Below, piece after piece: positions 1 to 10,252 of a stretch of DNA of 64,000 nt. This stretch comes from Sandarakinorhabdus glacialis. GTDB lineage: Bacteria; Pseudomonadota; Alphaproteobacteria; Sphingomonadales; Sphingomonadaceae. Under the pieces are notes generated by a model. That model ran no database searches. It was given only the letters and a program-made list of their open reading frames with translations, and was not told the DNA's origin. The stretch is taken from positions 248,001 to 312,000 of the forward strand of contig NZ_BMJM01000004.1 of NCBI RefSeq assembly GCF_014643455.1. Direction: 5' to 3'. The translations under genes were made by a program, and so were the position numbers. How positions within the stretch are numbered: position 1 is the stretch's first letter; each line of letters starts with the position of its first letter.

Positions 1-1152
1 CAGGGCCTGGGCGCCGACGACTTGCAGGCCGTCGGCGACGAAGAACAGGCAGGACAGGAGCAGCGCGGCGGCGGTCATTGCCTGGACGGCCGGGTCGCGG
101 GTGTAAGCTGCTGCGATCATGGTGTTTCCGAAGCCGACGATGGCGCAGATCAGCAGGGTGATGGCGACGGCGGCGATGAAACCGCGTTTCGCGGCTTCGC
201 GGACACCGTGCGGATCGCGGGCGCCATGGGCGCGGCCGACCATGACGCCGGTGGCGGTGGCGAGGCCGAGGGGGATCATGAAGATCAGCGCGGCGACGTT
301 GAGGACGATCGCCCAGCTGGCGACGGCGACCGCGCCGATCCAGCCGGCGAAGATCGACATTGCTGCAAAAGCAAGGGTTTCGGTGAAATAGCTGGCCGAG
401 GCGCCGTAGCCGATGCGGCGCATTTCGGTGGTGGCGACGGGGTTCCTGGGCGCCTTGGTAAAGGCACCGAGGGCCTTGGCGGCGGGCCAGCGGGCGATGA
501 GGATCCAGACGAAAATGAGCAGCGCGATGCGCGAGGCGAAGGTCGCCCAGCCGCTGGCGACGGCGCCGTGGACGGGGAGGCCGGAATTGCCGGGGACGAG
601 CCACAGGTTGAGGACGAGGTTGACGATATTGGCGCTCCACATGGCGATGGTGCCGGGGATGGCACGGCCGTGCGCCTCCAGCCAGAAAATGCCGGTGTCG
701 GCGACCAGGATGGGCAGCAGCGACAGTGCGAAAATCTGCAGGACGGGGGTAGCGCCATCGGCAAGTGACTGATTGAGGCCAATATTGTGCATCAGCGGTC
801 CGCCGAGACCGGCGAGGAGGACGGCGGCGGCGATGCCGATCCAGAAGGCGTAGATGCAGCCGCGGCGCAGGATGGCGCCGGTGTCGGCGGCGCGGTTGTC
901 GCCGATGGCCTGGGAGGTCAGGACCTGGACGCCGGACAGCAGCCCGATCGAGGTGGTGAGGACGACGGCGGTGGGGGCCCAGCCAAGGGCGTGATAGCCG
1001 AGCTCGGTCGAGGAGTAGCGGCCGACGACGATGGTGTCGACGAGGCCCATGGCCATGATGCCGAGGCGCGACAGCACGACCGGGCCGGCCAGCTTGAGGA
1101 GCGGGGCGTAGCCGGTTTTCTGGGGTATTCGGCGGGCGAGTCCCGGGGACAT
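1..1152 (-). CDS. MATE family efflux transporter (3' end outside window)
   Basis: Predicted multidrug and toxin extrusion pump of the inner membrane, exporting cationic drugs or metabolites using an ion gradient. The visible 384 codons begin with ATG at 1152 (MSPGLARRI...) and encode repeated hydrophobic segments typical of a 12-helix MATE protein, including LAGPVVLSRLGIMAMGLVDT near the N-terminus and GATPVLQIFALSLLPIL mid-protein. MATE proteins are usually 440-480 residues, so roughly 60-90 C-terminal residues lie beyond the left edge. It is transcribed away from the reductase gene at 1318, so 1153-1317 holds a divergent promoter region. The substrate cannot be deduced. A second MATE gene lies at 53581-54987, but the two are clearly different sequences. 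Confidence 0.85.
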   Translation of the reverse strand, partial: MSPGLARRIPQKTGYAPLLKLAGPVVLSRLGIMAMGLVDTIVVGRYSSTELGYHALGWAPTAVVLTTSIGLLSGVQVLTSQAIGDNRAADTGAILRRGCIYAFWIGIAAAVLLAGLGGPLMHNIGLNQSLADGATPVLQIFALSLLPILVADTGIFWLEAHGRAIPGTIAMWSANIVNLVLNLWLVPGNSGLPVHGAVASGWATFASRIALLIFVWILIARWPAAKALGAFTKAPRNPVATTEMRRIGYGASASYFTETLAFAAMSIFAGWIGAVAVASWAIVLNVAALIFMIPLGLATATGVMVGRAHGARDPHGVREAAKRGFIAAVAITLLICAIVGFGNTMIAAAYTRDPAVQAMTAAALLLSCLFFVADGLQVVGAQAL

Positions 1153-1317
1153 TGGCGGGCTTTCGCGAGCAGGTGAGGGGGCGATTTACGCCGCGAAACC
1201 GGGTGCGGCAAGCATGTGGCGGGGGATGGGATAGATTTGCTTGCTCCACGGGCTTCTTGCCGCGGTGCAGCAGGGGCTTTATCTCGGCGGCAACCTGTCG
1301 TTTCCAAAGGCTGCAAG

Positions 1318-2418
1318 ATGACCAATCCGCTGTTCCGTCCGTTCACGCTGAAGGGCCTTACCCTGCCCAACCGCATCGTCATGGCGCCGATGACGCGGAG
1401 CTTTTCGCCTGGCGGGATTCCGGGCGACGATGTCGCGGCCTATTATCGCCGCCGCGCCGAGGGCGGTGTCGGGTTGATCGTGACCGAGGGCACCGGCATC
1501 GAGCGGACTGGCTCGGTCAACGACGACGCGGTGCCGAATTTCTTCGGCGCGGCGCTGCCGGGCTGGGGCAAGGTGGTTACCGAGACGCACGCCGGGCATG
1601 GCCTGATCGCGCCGCAGCTCTGGCATGTCGGCGCCGCCATCAACCGCGAGAACAAGAATCCGCCCGAGCAGGAATCGCCGTCGGGGCTGTTCAAGCCGGG
1701 CAAGCCATGGGGCAAGGCAATGGCCGACAGCGATGTTGCCGATGCGATCGCGGCGTTTGCGCGGGCGGCAGCGGATGCCAAGCGGCTGGGCTTCGATGCG
1801 GTTGAGCTGCACGGTGCGCATGGCTATTTGATTGACCAGTTCTTCTGGACCGGGACCAACCAGCGCGAGGATGGCTATAATGGCGCGACGATCGCCGAAC
1901 GCGGGCGCTTTGCCGCTGACATCCTGAAAGCGGTGCGCGAGGCGGTGGGGCCCGATTTTCCGGTGATCATCCGGATCTCGCAGTGGAAGCAGCAGGATTA
2001 CGGCTTCAAGGTGGCGACGAGCCCGGACGAGATGATCGAATGGCTGGGGCCGCTGGTCGATGCCGGGGCGGATGTGCTGCATTGCTCGCAGCGGCGGTTC
2101 TGGGAGCCTGAGTTTCCGGAACTGGACGGCGAGGAGGGGCTGAATTTTGCTGGCTGGGCGAAGAAGCTGAGCGGGGTGCCGGTGATCACGGTTGGTAGCG
2201 TCGGGCTGTCGGGGGAGTTCATTGCGGGGTTTGGCGGGGAGGCTTCGCAGCCGGCGAGCATCGATAATCTGCTCGAGCGGCTGGAGAAGGGCGAGTTCGA
2301 CCTGGTCGGGGTTGGGCGGGCTTTGATTGTCGATCCGGATTGGGCGCTGAAGGTGCGTGATGGGCGGATGGGGGAGTTGAAGGACTTCGATCGGTCGGCT
2401 TTGGCGACTTTGGTTTAG
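1318..2418 (+). CDS. NADH:flavin oxidoreductase, old yellow enzyme family
   Basis: Predicted FMN-dependent ene-reductase that reduces activated C=C bonds with NAD(P)H in the cytoplasm. The 366-residue length is standard. The N-terminus (LFRPFTLKGLTLPNRIVMAPMT) is the classic opening strand of the TIM barrel. VTEGTGI, LWHVG and the VELHGAHGYLIDQFFW block, whose His residues bind the substrate carbonyl, follow in the usual order, with VGRALIVDPDW near the end. The ATG at 1318 was chosen because it aligns with family N-termini and has AAAGG about 10 bases upstream. The frame stays open to 1216, but those residues do not look like protein. It appears monocistronic, followed by a repeat-rich spacer. 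The physiological substrate is unknown. Confidence 0.93.
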   Translation: MTNPLFRPFTLKGLTLPNRIVMAPMTRSFSPGGIPGDDVAAYYRRRAEGGVGLIVTEGTGIERTGSVNDDAVPNFFGAALPGWGKVVTETHAGHGLIAPQLWHVGAAINRENKNPPEQESPSGLFKPGKPWGKAMADSDVADAIAAFARAAADAKRLGFDAVELHGAHGYLIDQFFWTGTNQREDGYNGATIAERGRFAADILKAVREAVGPDFPVIIRISQWKQQDYGFKVATSPDEMIEWLGPLVDAGADVLHCSQRRFWEPEFPELDGEEGLNFAGWAKKLSGVPVITVGSVGLSGEFIAGFGGEASQPASIDNLLERLEKGEFDLVGVGRALIVDPDWALKVRDGRMGELKDFDRSALATLV

Positions 2419-2425
2419 GGGAAGG

Positions 2426-2550
2426 CCCCCTCACCCGGGCCACGCCGAGGGGCGTGTCTCTCGACCTCTCCCGCGAGGGGAGAGGTGACGGAAGGGCCCC
2501 TCTCCCGGCTCGCGAAGGCGCGAGTCCGACCTCTCCCTCAAGGGGAGAGG
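2426..2550. repeat. Two tandem copies of a two-hairpin intergenic repeat
   Basis: Two related units of about 55-60 bases lie head to tail. Each starts with a CCCTC(A)CCCG-like block, has a middle palindrome, and ends in a hairpin with arms CCTCTCCC and GGGAGAGG (2465-2485 and 2530-2550). The same architecture recurs at 4409-4463 and 30058-30108, always between or at the ends of genes. It resembles REP-type elements and could act as a transcription terminator or mRNA stabiliser. Confidence 0.7.
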
Positions 2551-2601
2551 TTAGCAAGAGGGAGAGGGGGTGCGGGCGGTCGGGTGGTGTAGGCTGCGCC
2601 G

Positions 2602-3285
2602 ATGATCGATGATGCACCCGACCGTAGCCTGCCGCCCATTCGTCCCAAGGACGCAGCCACTTTGCTGGTGATCCGGCGGGATGGGCCGGTGCCGCGGGTT
2701 TTGATGGGGCGGCGTGTGGGAGGCCATGCGTTCATGCCCGACAAATGGGTGTTTCCGGGTGGACGAATCCATCCTTCGGATTTCCGGGTGCCGGTCGCGC
2801 GCGGATTGGGCGAGGAGACGGCCGGGGCGTTGGCGCGGACGTGTACGATCGAGCGGGCGCGGGCGCTGGCGGCGACGGCGATCCGCGAGACGTTCGAGGA
2901 GACCGGGCTGATCGTCGGGCAGCGCGGTGAAGGGCAGGTTTCGAAATCGAGCGAATGGGGCGAGTTTGTCGGGGCCGGGTATCTGCCGGACCTGGCGCCA
3001 TTGGAGTTCGTGGCGCGGGCGATCACGCCGCCGCTGCGGACGCGGCGGTTCGATGCGCGGTTCTTTACCGTTGGGGCGGAGCATCTGGTGAGCCTGGAGC
3101 CGGGGGCCGGGTCCGGGGAACTCGACGAGATTGCCTGGTTCGATTGGGAGGCTGCGGGGGGGCTGGACCTGCCTTCGATTACGCGGGCGATTCTGGGGGA
3201 GGTGGCTTTGAGGGAGAGCGAGCGCGGGCGGGCGATTCCTTATCATCGGTTCGATCGGGGGAAGCATCGGTTGCTGGCGGTTTAG
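2602..3285 (+). CDS. NUDIX hydrolase, NUDT7/19-like
   Basis: Predicted nucleoside-diphosphate-X hydrolase, cleaving a diphosphate bond in a small molecule such as CoA or an NDP derivative. At 227 residues it has the fold's opening strand (DAATLLVIRRD), a VFPGGRIHPSD turn, then an insertion of roughly 40 residues before the catalytic AIRETFEETGL helix, whose Glu residues bind metal. The insertion breaks the strict Nudix-box spacing and resembles the NUDT7/NUDT19-type subgroup, some members of which act on CoA. The ATG at 2602 is just downstream of the repeat. The next gene starts 91 bases after its stop. The substrate is an inference only. Confidence 0.85.
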   Translation: MIDDAPDRSLPPIRPKDAATLLVIRRDGPVPRVLMGRRVGGHAFMPDKWVFPGGRIHPSDFRVPVARGLGEETAGALARTCTIERARALAATAIRETFEETGLIVGQRGEGQVSKSSEWGEFVGAGYLPDLAPLEFVARAITPPLRTRRFDARFFTVGAEHLVSLEPGAGSGELDEIAWFDWEAAGGLDLPSITRAILGEVALRESERGRAIPYHRFDRGKHRLLAV

Positions 3286-3306
3286 GGGTTTTGTGTGGGA
3301 GATGGG

Positions 3307-3328
3307 CCCCGGCCTTCGCCGGGGTGAC
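3307..3328. repeat. Small palindromic repeat ending in TGAC
   Basis: The perfect palindrome CCCCGGCC-TT-CGCCGGGG is followed by TGAC. Palindromes followed by (A)TGAC also occur at 9793-9814 and 15689-15711, which suggests a dispersed intergenic element common in alphaproteobacteria. No coding role is seen. Confidence 0.55.
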
Positions 3329-3376
3329 GGCGAGGGTGGGGACTGAACCCTTGTCCGATGGATGCGTTGAGCGGGC

Positions 3377-4393
3377 ATGACGATCCAATTCGACCCTGGA
3401 AGTGCGGCGCTGGCGGGGGGGGACGGGTTTCATGTGCTCGCCAACACCATGCCGCAAATGGTGTGGTCGACGCGGCCGGACGGGTTTCACGATTATTACA
3501 ATGCGCGCTGGTATGAGTTCACCGGCGTGCCGGAGGGGTCGACCGATGGCAAGGCGTGGAACGGCATGTTCCATCCCGAGGACCAGCAACGCGCGTGGGA
3601 CTTGTGGAGCGCCAGCCTGGCGACGGGGGCGCCTTACGAGATCGAGTACCGGCTGCGCGATGCGGCGGGGGATTATCGCTGGGTGCTGGGGCGGGCGCTG
3701 CCGATACGCGATGGCGAGGGGCGGATCACCCGGTGGTTCGGTACGTGCACCGATATCCACGACCAGAAGCTGGCGATGGAGCAGCGCGAAATTCTGTCCC
3801 ATGAGCTGAGCCACCGGATCAAGAATATCTTTTCGGTGGTTGGCGGGCTGGTCAGCATTTCGGCGCGCGAGCATCCCGAATTTCGCGGCATCGCCGACGA
3901 GCTGCGCGCGCGCATCATGGCGCTGGGGCGGGCGCATGATTTTGTGCGACCGCACAGTGCCGCATCGGCGCGGGCGTCGCACAATCCGGCCAGCCTGAAG
4001 GGCATGCTGGCGCAATTGCTGGCAGCGTACCGGACCAAGGGGCGCGAACGCATCGTCATTACCGGCGAGGATATCGATATCGACGATCGCTCGGCGACGC
4101 CGCTGGCGCTGGTGTTTCACGAGATGGCGACCAACGCCGCCAAATACGGCGCCTTGTCGGTTTACGAGGGCCAGGTGGCGGTTTCGATCGGGCGCGGGGC
4201 CGACGGGGCGGCCGAGATCGTCTGGCAGGAGCGCGGCGGGCCGGCGGTCGCGGTGCCGGGGCGCAGCGGGTTCGGGACGCGGTTGATGGACCTGAGCGTG
4301 GTACGGCAATTGGGCGGGACGATTGCGCGGGAATGGCTGGTGGGTGGGTTGCGGGTCGGGATCACGGTGCCGATGACGGCGATGCGGCGGTAG
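3377..4393 (+). CDS. PAS-domain HWE-type sensor histidine kinase
   Basis: Soluble two-component sensor kinase of 338 residues with no membrane segment. Residues about 20-128 form a PAS/PAC domain (MPQMVWSTRPDG, then YNARWYEFTGVP, ending RWFGTCTDIHDQK). Residues 138-335 form an HWE-family kinase core. H146 in the SHRIKN motif is the predicted phosphoacceptor. The N-box is HEMATNAAKYGALS, and IVWQERGG supplies the W-x-E motif that names the family. HWE kinases of alphaproteobacteria commonly respond to light, redox or general stress, but the PAS ligand here is unknown. No Cys of the LOV type is seen. The adjacent convergent response regulator at 4473-4874 is the likely partner. Confidence 0.9.
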   Translation: MTIQFDPGSAALAGGDGFHVLANTMPQMVWSTRPDGFHDYYNARWYEFTGVPEGSTDGKAWNGMFHPEDQQRAWDLWSASLATGAPYEIEYRLRDAAGDYRWVLGRALPIRDGEGRITRWFGTCTDIHDQKLAMEQREILSHELSHRIKNIFSVVGGLVSISAREHPEFRGIADELRARIMALGRAHDFVRPHSAASARASHNPASLKGMLAQLLAAYRTKGRERIVITGEDIDIDDRSATPLALVFHEMATNAAKYGALSVYEGQVAVSIGRGADGAAEIVWQERGGPAVAVPGRSGFGTRLMDLSVVRQLGGTIAREWLVGGLRVGITVPMTAMRR

Positions 4394-4408
4394 GGTGGAA
4401 ATAAGATA

Positions 4409-4463
4409 CCCCTCACCCGCTCGCCCAAGGGGGCAAGTCGCCTCTCCCGCAGGGGGAGAGGGG
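4409..4463. repeat. Two-hairpin intergenic repeat between convergent genes
   Basis: Single copy of the element also seen at 2426-2550 and 30058-30108. It starts CCCCTCACCCGCTCGCC and ends in a hairpin with arms CCTCTCCC and GGGAGAGG at 4441-4461. It fills almost the whole gap between the kinase and regulator stop codons, so it may serve as a bidirectional terminator. Confidence 0.65.
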
Positions 4464-4472
4464 TAGAAAGTG

Positions 4473-4874
4473 CTAGAAGAGGTTGAGGTCGGGGTTGGTG
4501 GTGTCGCTGACGCTGTCGGTGGCGAGGGCGGCGGCGGCGAGGATGGCGGCTTCGGTGAAGGGTTTGCGGATATAGCCGATGGCATTGTCGGCAACGGGCT
4601 GGATCTGGGCCGGGTTGGCGGTGACGTAGACGACCTTGGCGCCGTAGTTGCGGGCGATCTCGCAGGCGATGCCGGGGCCCGTGGGGCCGTCGCGCAGGTT
4701 GATATCGACAAAGGCAACGGTGACGCCATCGGCCGCGGCCAGCGCCTGGGCGCGGTCGGCGGCGATGGCCGCGACATGATAGCCGGCATCGGCAAGGATA
4801 CGTTCGATATCCATGGCGACGAAAATCTCGTCCTCCACGATCAGGATGCGCGGTGGGGCCAGCGTTGCAGTCAT
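4473..4874 (-). CDS. Single-domain response regulator
   Basis: A 133-residue receiver domain with no output domain. Acidic pocket E14/D15 (ILIVEDE), predicted phosphoacceptor D57 (AFVDINLRDG), T85 in YVTAN and K104 in YIRKPF are all present. The protein ends with a short tail (NPDLNLF). Such stand-alone receivers usually pass phosphate on or bind a target protein. It is convergent with the HWE kinase at 3377-4393, only 79 bases from its stop, and the two are likely to work together although they are not co-transcribed. The ATG at 4874 begins MTATLAPPRILIVEDE. The target is unknown. Confidence 0.88.
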   Translation of the reverse strand: MTATLAPPRILIVEDEIFVAMDIERILADAGYHVAAIAADRAQALAAADGVTVAFVDINLRDGPTGPGIACEIARNYGAKVVYVTANPAQIQPVADNAIGYIRKPFTEAAILAAAALATDSVSDTTNPDLNLF

Positions 4875-4985
4875 GTCGTACCTCTCTCGAGACGCAAATG
4901 ACCGGCAGCGTGAATCGTTCCCTGCTAACTGGTGCCCGCGGCGAAGTGTGTACGGTTTCGCACAGATCGGCTGGACAGGCGCGGA

Positions 4986-7012
4986 TCAGGTGCCGGGCGG
5001 TTCGGGGGCCGGTTCCGGTTCGGGAAAGGGTTCGGCGGCCGGGTCGGCGGCGTCCTCGGCGCGGCGGATGGCGTCGCCAAAGGCCTCGGGGTCGAAATTG
5101 CCGTCCGCGGCGTCGTTGACTGCATCGGCGGCGGCTTGGGCGGCTTCGCGCGCGTCGCGGCCGGAAACCGATTCGATGACGTCGCCGATGGCGTCTACGG
5201 TGGCATCGGCCTGGGGGGAGCGGCGGCGCGCGGTGCCGTTGTCGCGGGCGAGCGCGGCGGTCATGAAGCGTTTCCAGGTGCGCGCCGGCAAGCCGCCGCC
5301 GACGACGCCCTTCATCGGGGAATTGTCGTCGTTGCCGAGCCAGACGCCGACGACGAGATCGCCGGCGAAACCGATGAACAGCGCGTCGCGGTAATTCTGG
5401 GTAGTGCCGGTCTTGCCATGGGTGGGCACCGACAGCCGGGCGGCGTTGCCGGTGCCGTTGTGGACGGCGGAATGGAGGAGCTCCATCATCGGCGCGCGGG
5501 ACGGCCAGGGGGTGAGCAGGTTGGCGGCGGTTCTGGCGGTTTCGATGACGCCGTTGCGCGGCGTGCGGGCGATGCCGGTAGCGCGGACAGGTCGGCTGCC
5601 GCGGGCGATGGCGGCATAGGCCTGGGTCATTTCGAGGAGGGTGATCGGCGAGGTGCCGAGCGCCATGGCGGGATATTCGCTGATCGGCGCGGTGACGCCG
5701 AGCTTGCGGGTCTGCTGGGTGACGGCGGCGGTGCCGAATTCCTGGGCGAGGCGGACGGCGACGACGTTCGACGAGGCAGCGAAGGCGGTGGCGAGACTGA
5801 TTTGTCCGCGGTAGCGGCCGTCGTCGTTGCTGGGCGAATAGTCACCGATGGTCAGGGGCTCGTCGATGACGATGTCGCCGGGGCGCATGCCGGCATCGAG
5901 CGCGGCGAGGTAGACGAACAATTTGAACGAGGAGCCGGGCTGCCGCATGGCCTGGGTGACGCGGTTGAACGGCGTCTTGGCATAATCGGTGCCACCGACC
6001 ATGGCGACGACGGTGCCGTCACGCCGCATGGCGATGAGGGCGCCCTGGCCGACAATGGCCGATCTGCCGCTGCGGACGGCGTCGCGGATGGCGCGCTCGG
6101 CCTCGCGTTGCAGGGTGCGATCGAGGCTGGTGCGGACTTCGACGTCGCCATAGCCGGGGTCGGACATGGTGCTGCGCGCCTGGGGCAGGACCCAGTCGGC
6201 GAAATAGCTGCCGGTGGGGAGCGACTTGCGGCCCGGATTGTAGCGGGCGGGGCGGGCGCGATTTGCCTGTCTTTGGGTGATGGCGCCGGTTTCGACCATC
6301 GCGTCGAGGACGAGGCGGCCGCGCTGGTTGGCGGCGCGCAGGTGCCGGCTGGGGGCGAGGCGCGAGGGCGCCTTCATCATGCCGGCAAGGACCGCGGCTT
6401 CACCCAAGGTCAGGTCCTCGGGGTCCTTGTCGAAATAGACGCGGGCGGCGGCGCGGATGCCATAGGCGCCATCGCCGAAATAGACGCTGGAGAGGTAGCG
6501 CGAGAGGATCTCGTCCTTCGACAGCCGGGCTTCGAGCCAGAGCGCGATGATGACTTCCTGGAGCTTGCGCTTGATGCTGCGTTCCGGCGACAGGAAGCTG
6601 GTCTTGGCGAGCTGCTGGGTGAGGGTCGAGCCGCCCTGGGCGATGCCGCCGGCCTCGATGTTGGCGGTGAGGGCGCGGGCAATGCCGAGCGGATCGACGC
6701 CGAAATGGCTGCGGAAGCGGCGGTCCTCGATGGCGATGAGGGCGAGGGGCACGTATCTGGGCAGGCGGGCAACGGCGACGGGCGCTTCCTTGTAGTCGCC
6801 GCGGCGGGCGATGGCGCGCCCGTCGGAATCGGTAATGACAAGCGACGGCTTGGCGGCCGGTGCGAGGGCGCGGCCGAGGGGAGCCGAGACGATGAGCCAG
6901 ATCAGGATGGCGATGAAGAAACCGCCGAAGATGGCGGCCGCGGGGAGGAGGAGCGGGCGGGTGCGTTGCCAGCGCGTGGGCTGGAGGGCGTCCGGGGCGA
7001 TTCCCTCCTCGC

Positions 7013-7016
<4 letters not shown>
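4986..7016 (-). CDS. Penicillin-binding protein 1A (bifunctional transglycosylase/transpeptidase)
   Basis: Class A penicillin-binding protein, 676 residues, polymerising and cross-linking peptidoglycan in the periplasm while anchored in the inner membrane. A membrane segment lies at about residues 21-44. The GT51 domain carries catalytic E97 in EDRRF and the GGSTLTQQLAK motif near 129. The transpeptidase domain has S362 in GSSFK, S415 in SSN and K535 in GKTGTT. The last 70 or so residues are Ala/Asp/Glu/Pro-rich and probably disordered. The ATG at 7016 overlaps the prfC stop (ATGA), indicating translational coupling. An upstream in-frame ATG would run into prfC and is rejected. Pairing with prfC is by position; no functional link is established. 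Confidence 0.93.
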
Positions 7017-8581
<1,565 letters not shown>

Positions 8582-8757
8582 GGTGGCGGGGCAATGACAG
8601 GACGCGGGAGTTTAAGCAAGGCGATGGGGGTTACGCAAGCTTAGGGGGGAGCGGCGAAGCGACGGCGGCGAGCGGCAGGCGGGTGATATGGGGTCTTCGC
8701 ACGGCGACGTGATAGGGATACACTATACCCAACAGGGATGAGACAGGGATTTGCGCA

Positions 8758-9756
8758 TTGCGCATCAAGCGCTTCGGACATTCGCCTGAGAAGTTGCTTC
8801 TGCTGGCGGCGGCGCTGTGGGTAATGATCTCGGCGCCGGCGATGGCGGGCAGCCTGTATGCGGTGCCGAAATATGCAGCGATCATGATCAACGCCGACAC
8901 CGGCGAGGTCCTGTATGCGCGGCAGGCCGATGCGCAGCGGTTCCCGGCGTCGATTACCAAGGTGATGACGCTTTACGTGGCGTTTGAAGAATTGCGCGCG
9001 GGCAATATCCGTGAGGGCGACATGATCCGGATTTCGAGCTTTGCCGCCAGCCAGCCGCCGTCGAAGCTGGGGCTGCGGCCGGGATCGAGCATCAGCGTGC
9101 GCGATGCGATGGCGGTGATCGCGACCAAGTCGGCGAACGATATCGCGGTGGCGCTGGCCGAGCATATCTCGGGCAGCCAGACCGATTTTGCCGCCAGGAT
9201 GACGCGGACGGCGCGGCGGCTGGGCATGTCGCAGACGGTGTTTCGCAATGCGCACGGCCTGCCCGACGCCGGGCATGTGACGACGGCGCGCGACATGGCG
9301 ACGATGTCGCGGGCGCTGATCCGCGATTTTCCCAAGCGTTACCCGATGTTTTCGCAGGTTTCGGTCGAATATGAGGGGCGGATCATCCAGACTCATAATC
9401 ATCTGCTGAAATCGTTTCCGGGCTTCGACGGCATCAAGACCGGGTTCACCAATGCAGCGGGGTTCACGCTGGCGGCGTCGGCGGTGCACGACGGGGTGCG
9501 GTTGATCGCGGTGGTGCTCGGCGGGCCGAACCGGATGATGCGCGATGGCAATGTCGCCGAGTTGCTCGAAACGGGCTTCAGCGTGCTGACGCGGCGGTCG
9601 CGGGGCGAATATACGACGGTGGCGGCGAATTTTGCCGAGCCGGATGATTTGTCCGATAGCGTGATGGACCGGCTGGCGAGCGAGGGGCCGTCGGCGGATG
9701 GGCTGGTGATGACCGGGGGGCCGATGCCGGTGCCGGCGATGCGGCGGCGGCCTTAG
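8758..9756 (+). CDS. D-alanyl-D-alanine carboxypeptidase, peptidase S11
   Basis: Low-molecular-mass penicillin-binding protein trimming the terminal D-Ala from peptidoglycan stem peptides in the periplasm. The 332 residues start with a Sec signal peptide (positive MRIKRFGHSPEK, hydrophobic core to about residue 30, AMAG cleavage region). Catalytic motifs are S65-ITK68, S125-AN127 and K227-TG. The C-terminal region after KTG is short and lacks a clear amphipathic anchor, so it may be soluble. The start is TTG at 8758 with a CAGGG Shine-Dalgarno about 10 bases upstream. The in-frame stretch back to the stop at 8713 has no ATG or GTG, and a nearby ATG at 8738 is out of frame. Confidence 0.9.
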   Translation: MRIKRFGHSPEKLLLLAAALWVMISAPAMAGSLYAVPKYAAIMINADTGEVLYARQADAQRFPASITKVMTLYVAFEELRAGNIREGDMIRISSFAASQPPSKLGLRPGSSISVRDAMAVIATKSANDIAVALAEHISGSQTDFAARMTRTARRLGMSQTVFRNAHGLPDAGHVTTARDMATMSRALIRDFPKRYPMFSQVSVEYEGRIIQTHNHLLKSFPGFDGIKTGFTNAAGFTLAASAVHDGVRLIAVVLGGPNRMMRDGNVAELLETGFSVLTRRSRGEYTTVAANFAEPDDLSDSVMDRLASEGPSADGLVMTGGPMPVPAMRRRP

Positions 9757-9792
9757 GCGGACAGCTTCAGCAGCGTGCAGAAGAAACTGGGT

Positions 9793-9814
9793 CCCGGGTC
9801 AAGCCCGGGATGAC
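9793..9814. repeat. Small palindromic repeat ending in ATGAC
   Basis: CCCGGGTCAAGCCCGGG followed by ATGAC. It has the same layout as the palindromes at 3307-3328 and 15689-15711. It lies between the carboxypeptidase stop and the ridA leader. Confidence 0.5.
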
Positions 9815-9836
9815 ATTACTTAAAGGGGACATCGTT

Positions 9837-9875
9837 ATGCGGCGCAGCATCCTTTCGGGCGCGGCATTTTCGTGA
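9837..9875 (+). other. 12-codon leader ORF duplicating the ridA start
   Basis: An ATG at 9837 preceded by a strong AAAGGGGA Shine-Dalgarno encodes MRRSILSGA-AFS and stops at 9873-9875. The stop overlaps the GTG start of ridA as GTGA. Its first nine codons repeat those of ridA 35 bases downstream with 23 of 26 bases identical, and the three differences are synonymous. It may be a translated leader coupled to ridA, or the remnant of the original ridA start after a frame-breaking tandem duplication. Confidence 0.5.
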
Positions 9876-10252
9876 GACGCAGCATCCTCTCGGGCGCGCC
9901 GTGGGAATCGATGGTCGGTTATGCCCGGGCGGTGGTGTCGGGGCCTTTCGTGTTCGTATCGGGGACTGTGGGGCGCGACCCGGTGACGGGGGCTATGCCG
10001 GAGGCGGTCGAGGACCAGTGCAGCAATGCCTTGGCGATCATCGCGGCGGCGCTGGCCGAGGCGGGCGCGGGTTTCGCCGATGTGGTGCGGGTGACCTATT
10101 ATCTGACCGAACGCGCCGATTTCGAGCCGTGCTGGGCGCAGTTGCGGGCGGCGTTCGGGGCGAACCCGCCGGCGTCGACGGTGGTGTTCGCCGCTTTGCT
10201 TGATCCTGCCATGAAGATCGAGATCGAGGTTACGGCACACCTGGCAGGGTGA
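9872..10252 (+). CDS. RidA family enamine/imine deaminase-like protein
   Basis: A 126-residue single-domain protein of the RidA/YjgF superfamily. Members hydrolyse reactive 2-aminoacrylate-type imines or related intermediates in the cytoplasm as small trimers. Family features are VSGPFVFVSGTVGRD in the first third, QCSNALAIIAAALAEAGAGFADVVRVTYYL, and the PASTVVFAALLDPAMKIEIEVTAHL end. The Arg used by canonical RidA near position 105 (PARS in most members) is replaced by PAST here, so it may be one of the non-canonical RidA subgroups. The GTG at 9872 overlaps the stop of a short leader ORF, which suggests coupled translation. The exact substrate is unknown. Confidence 0.82.
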   Translation: MRRSILSGAPWESMVGYARAVVSGPFVFVSGTVGRDPVTGAMPEAVEDQCSNALAIIAAALAEAGAGFADVVRVTYYLTERADFEPCWAQLRAAFGANPPASTVVFAALLDPAMKIEIEVTAHLAG

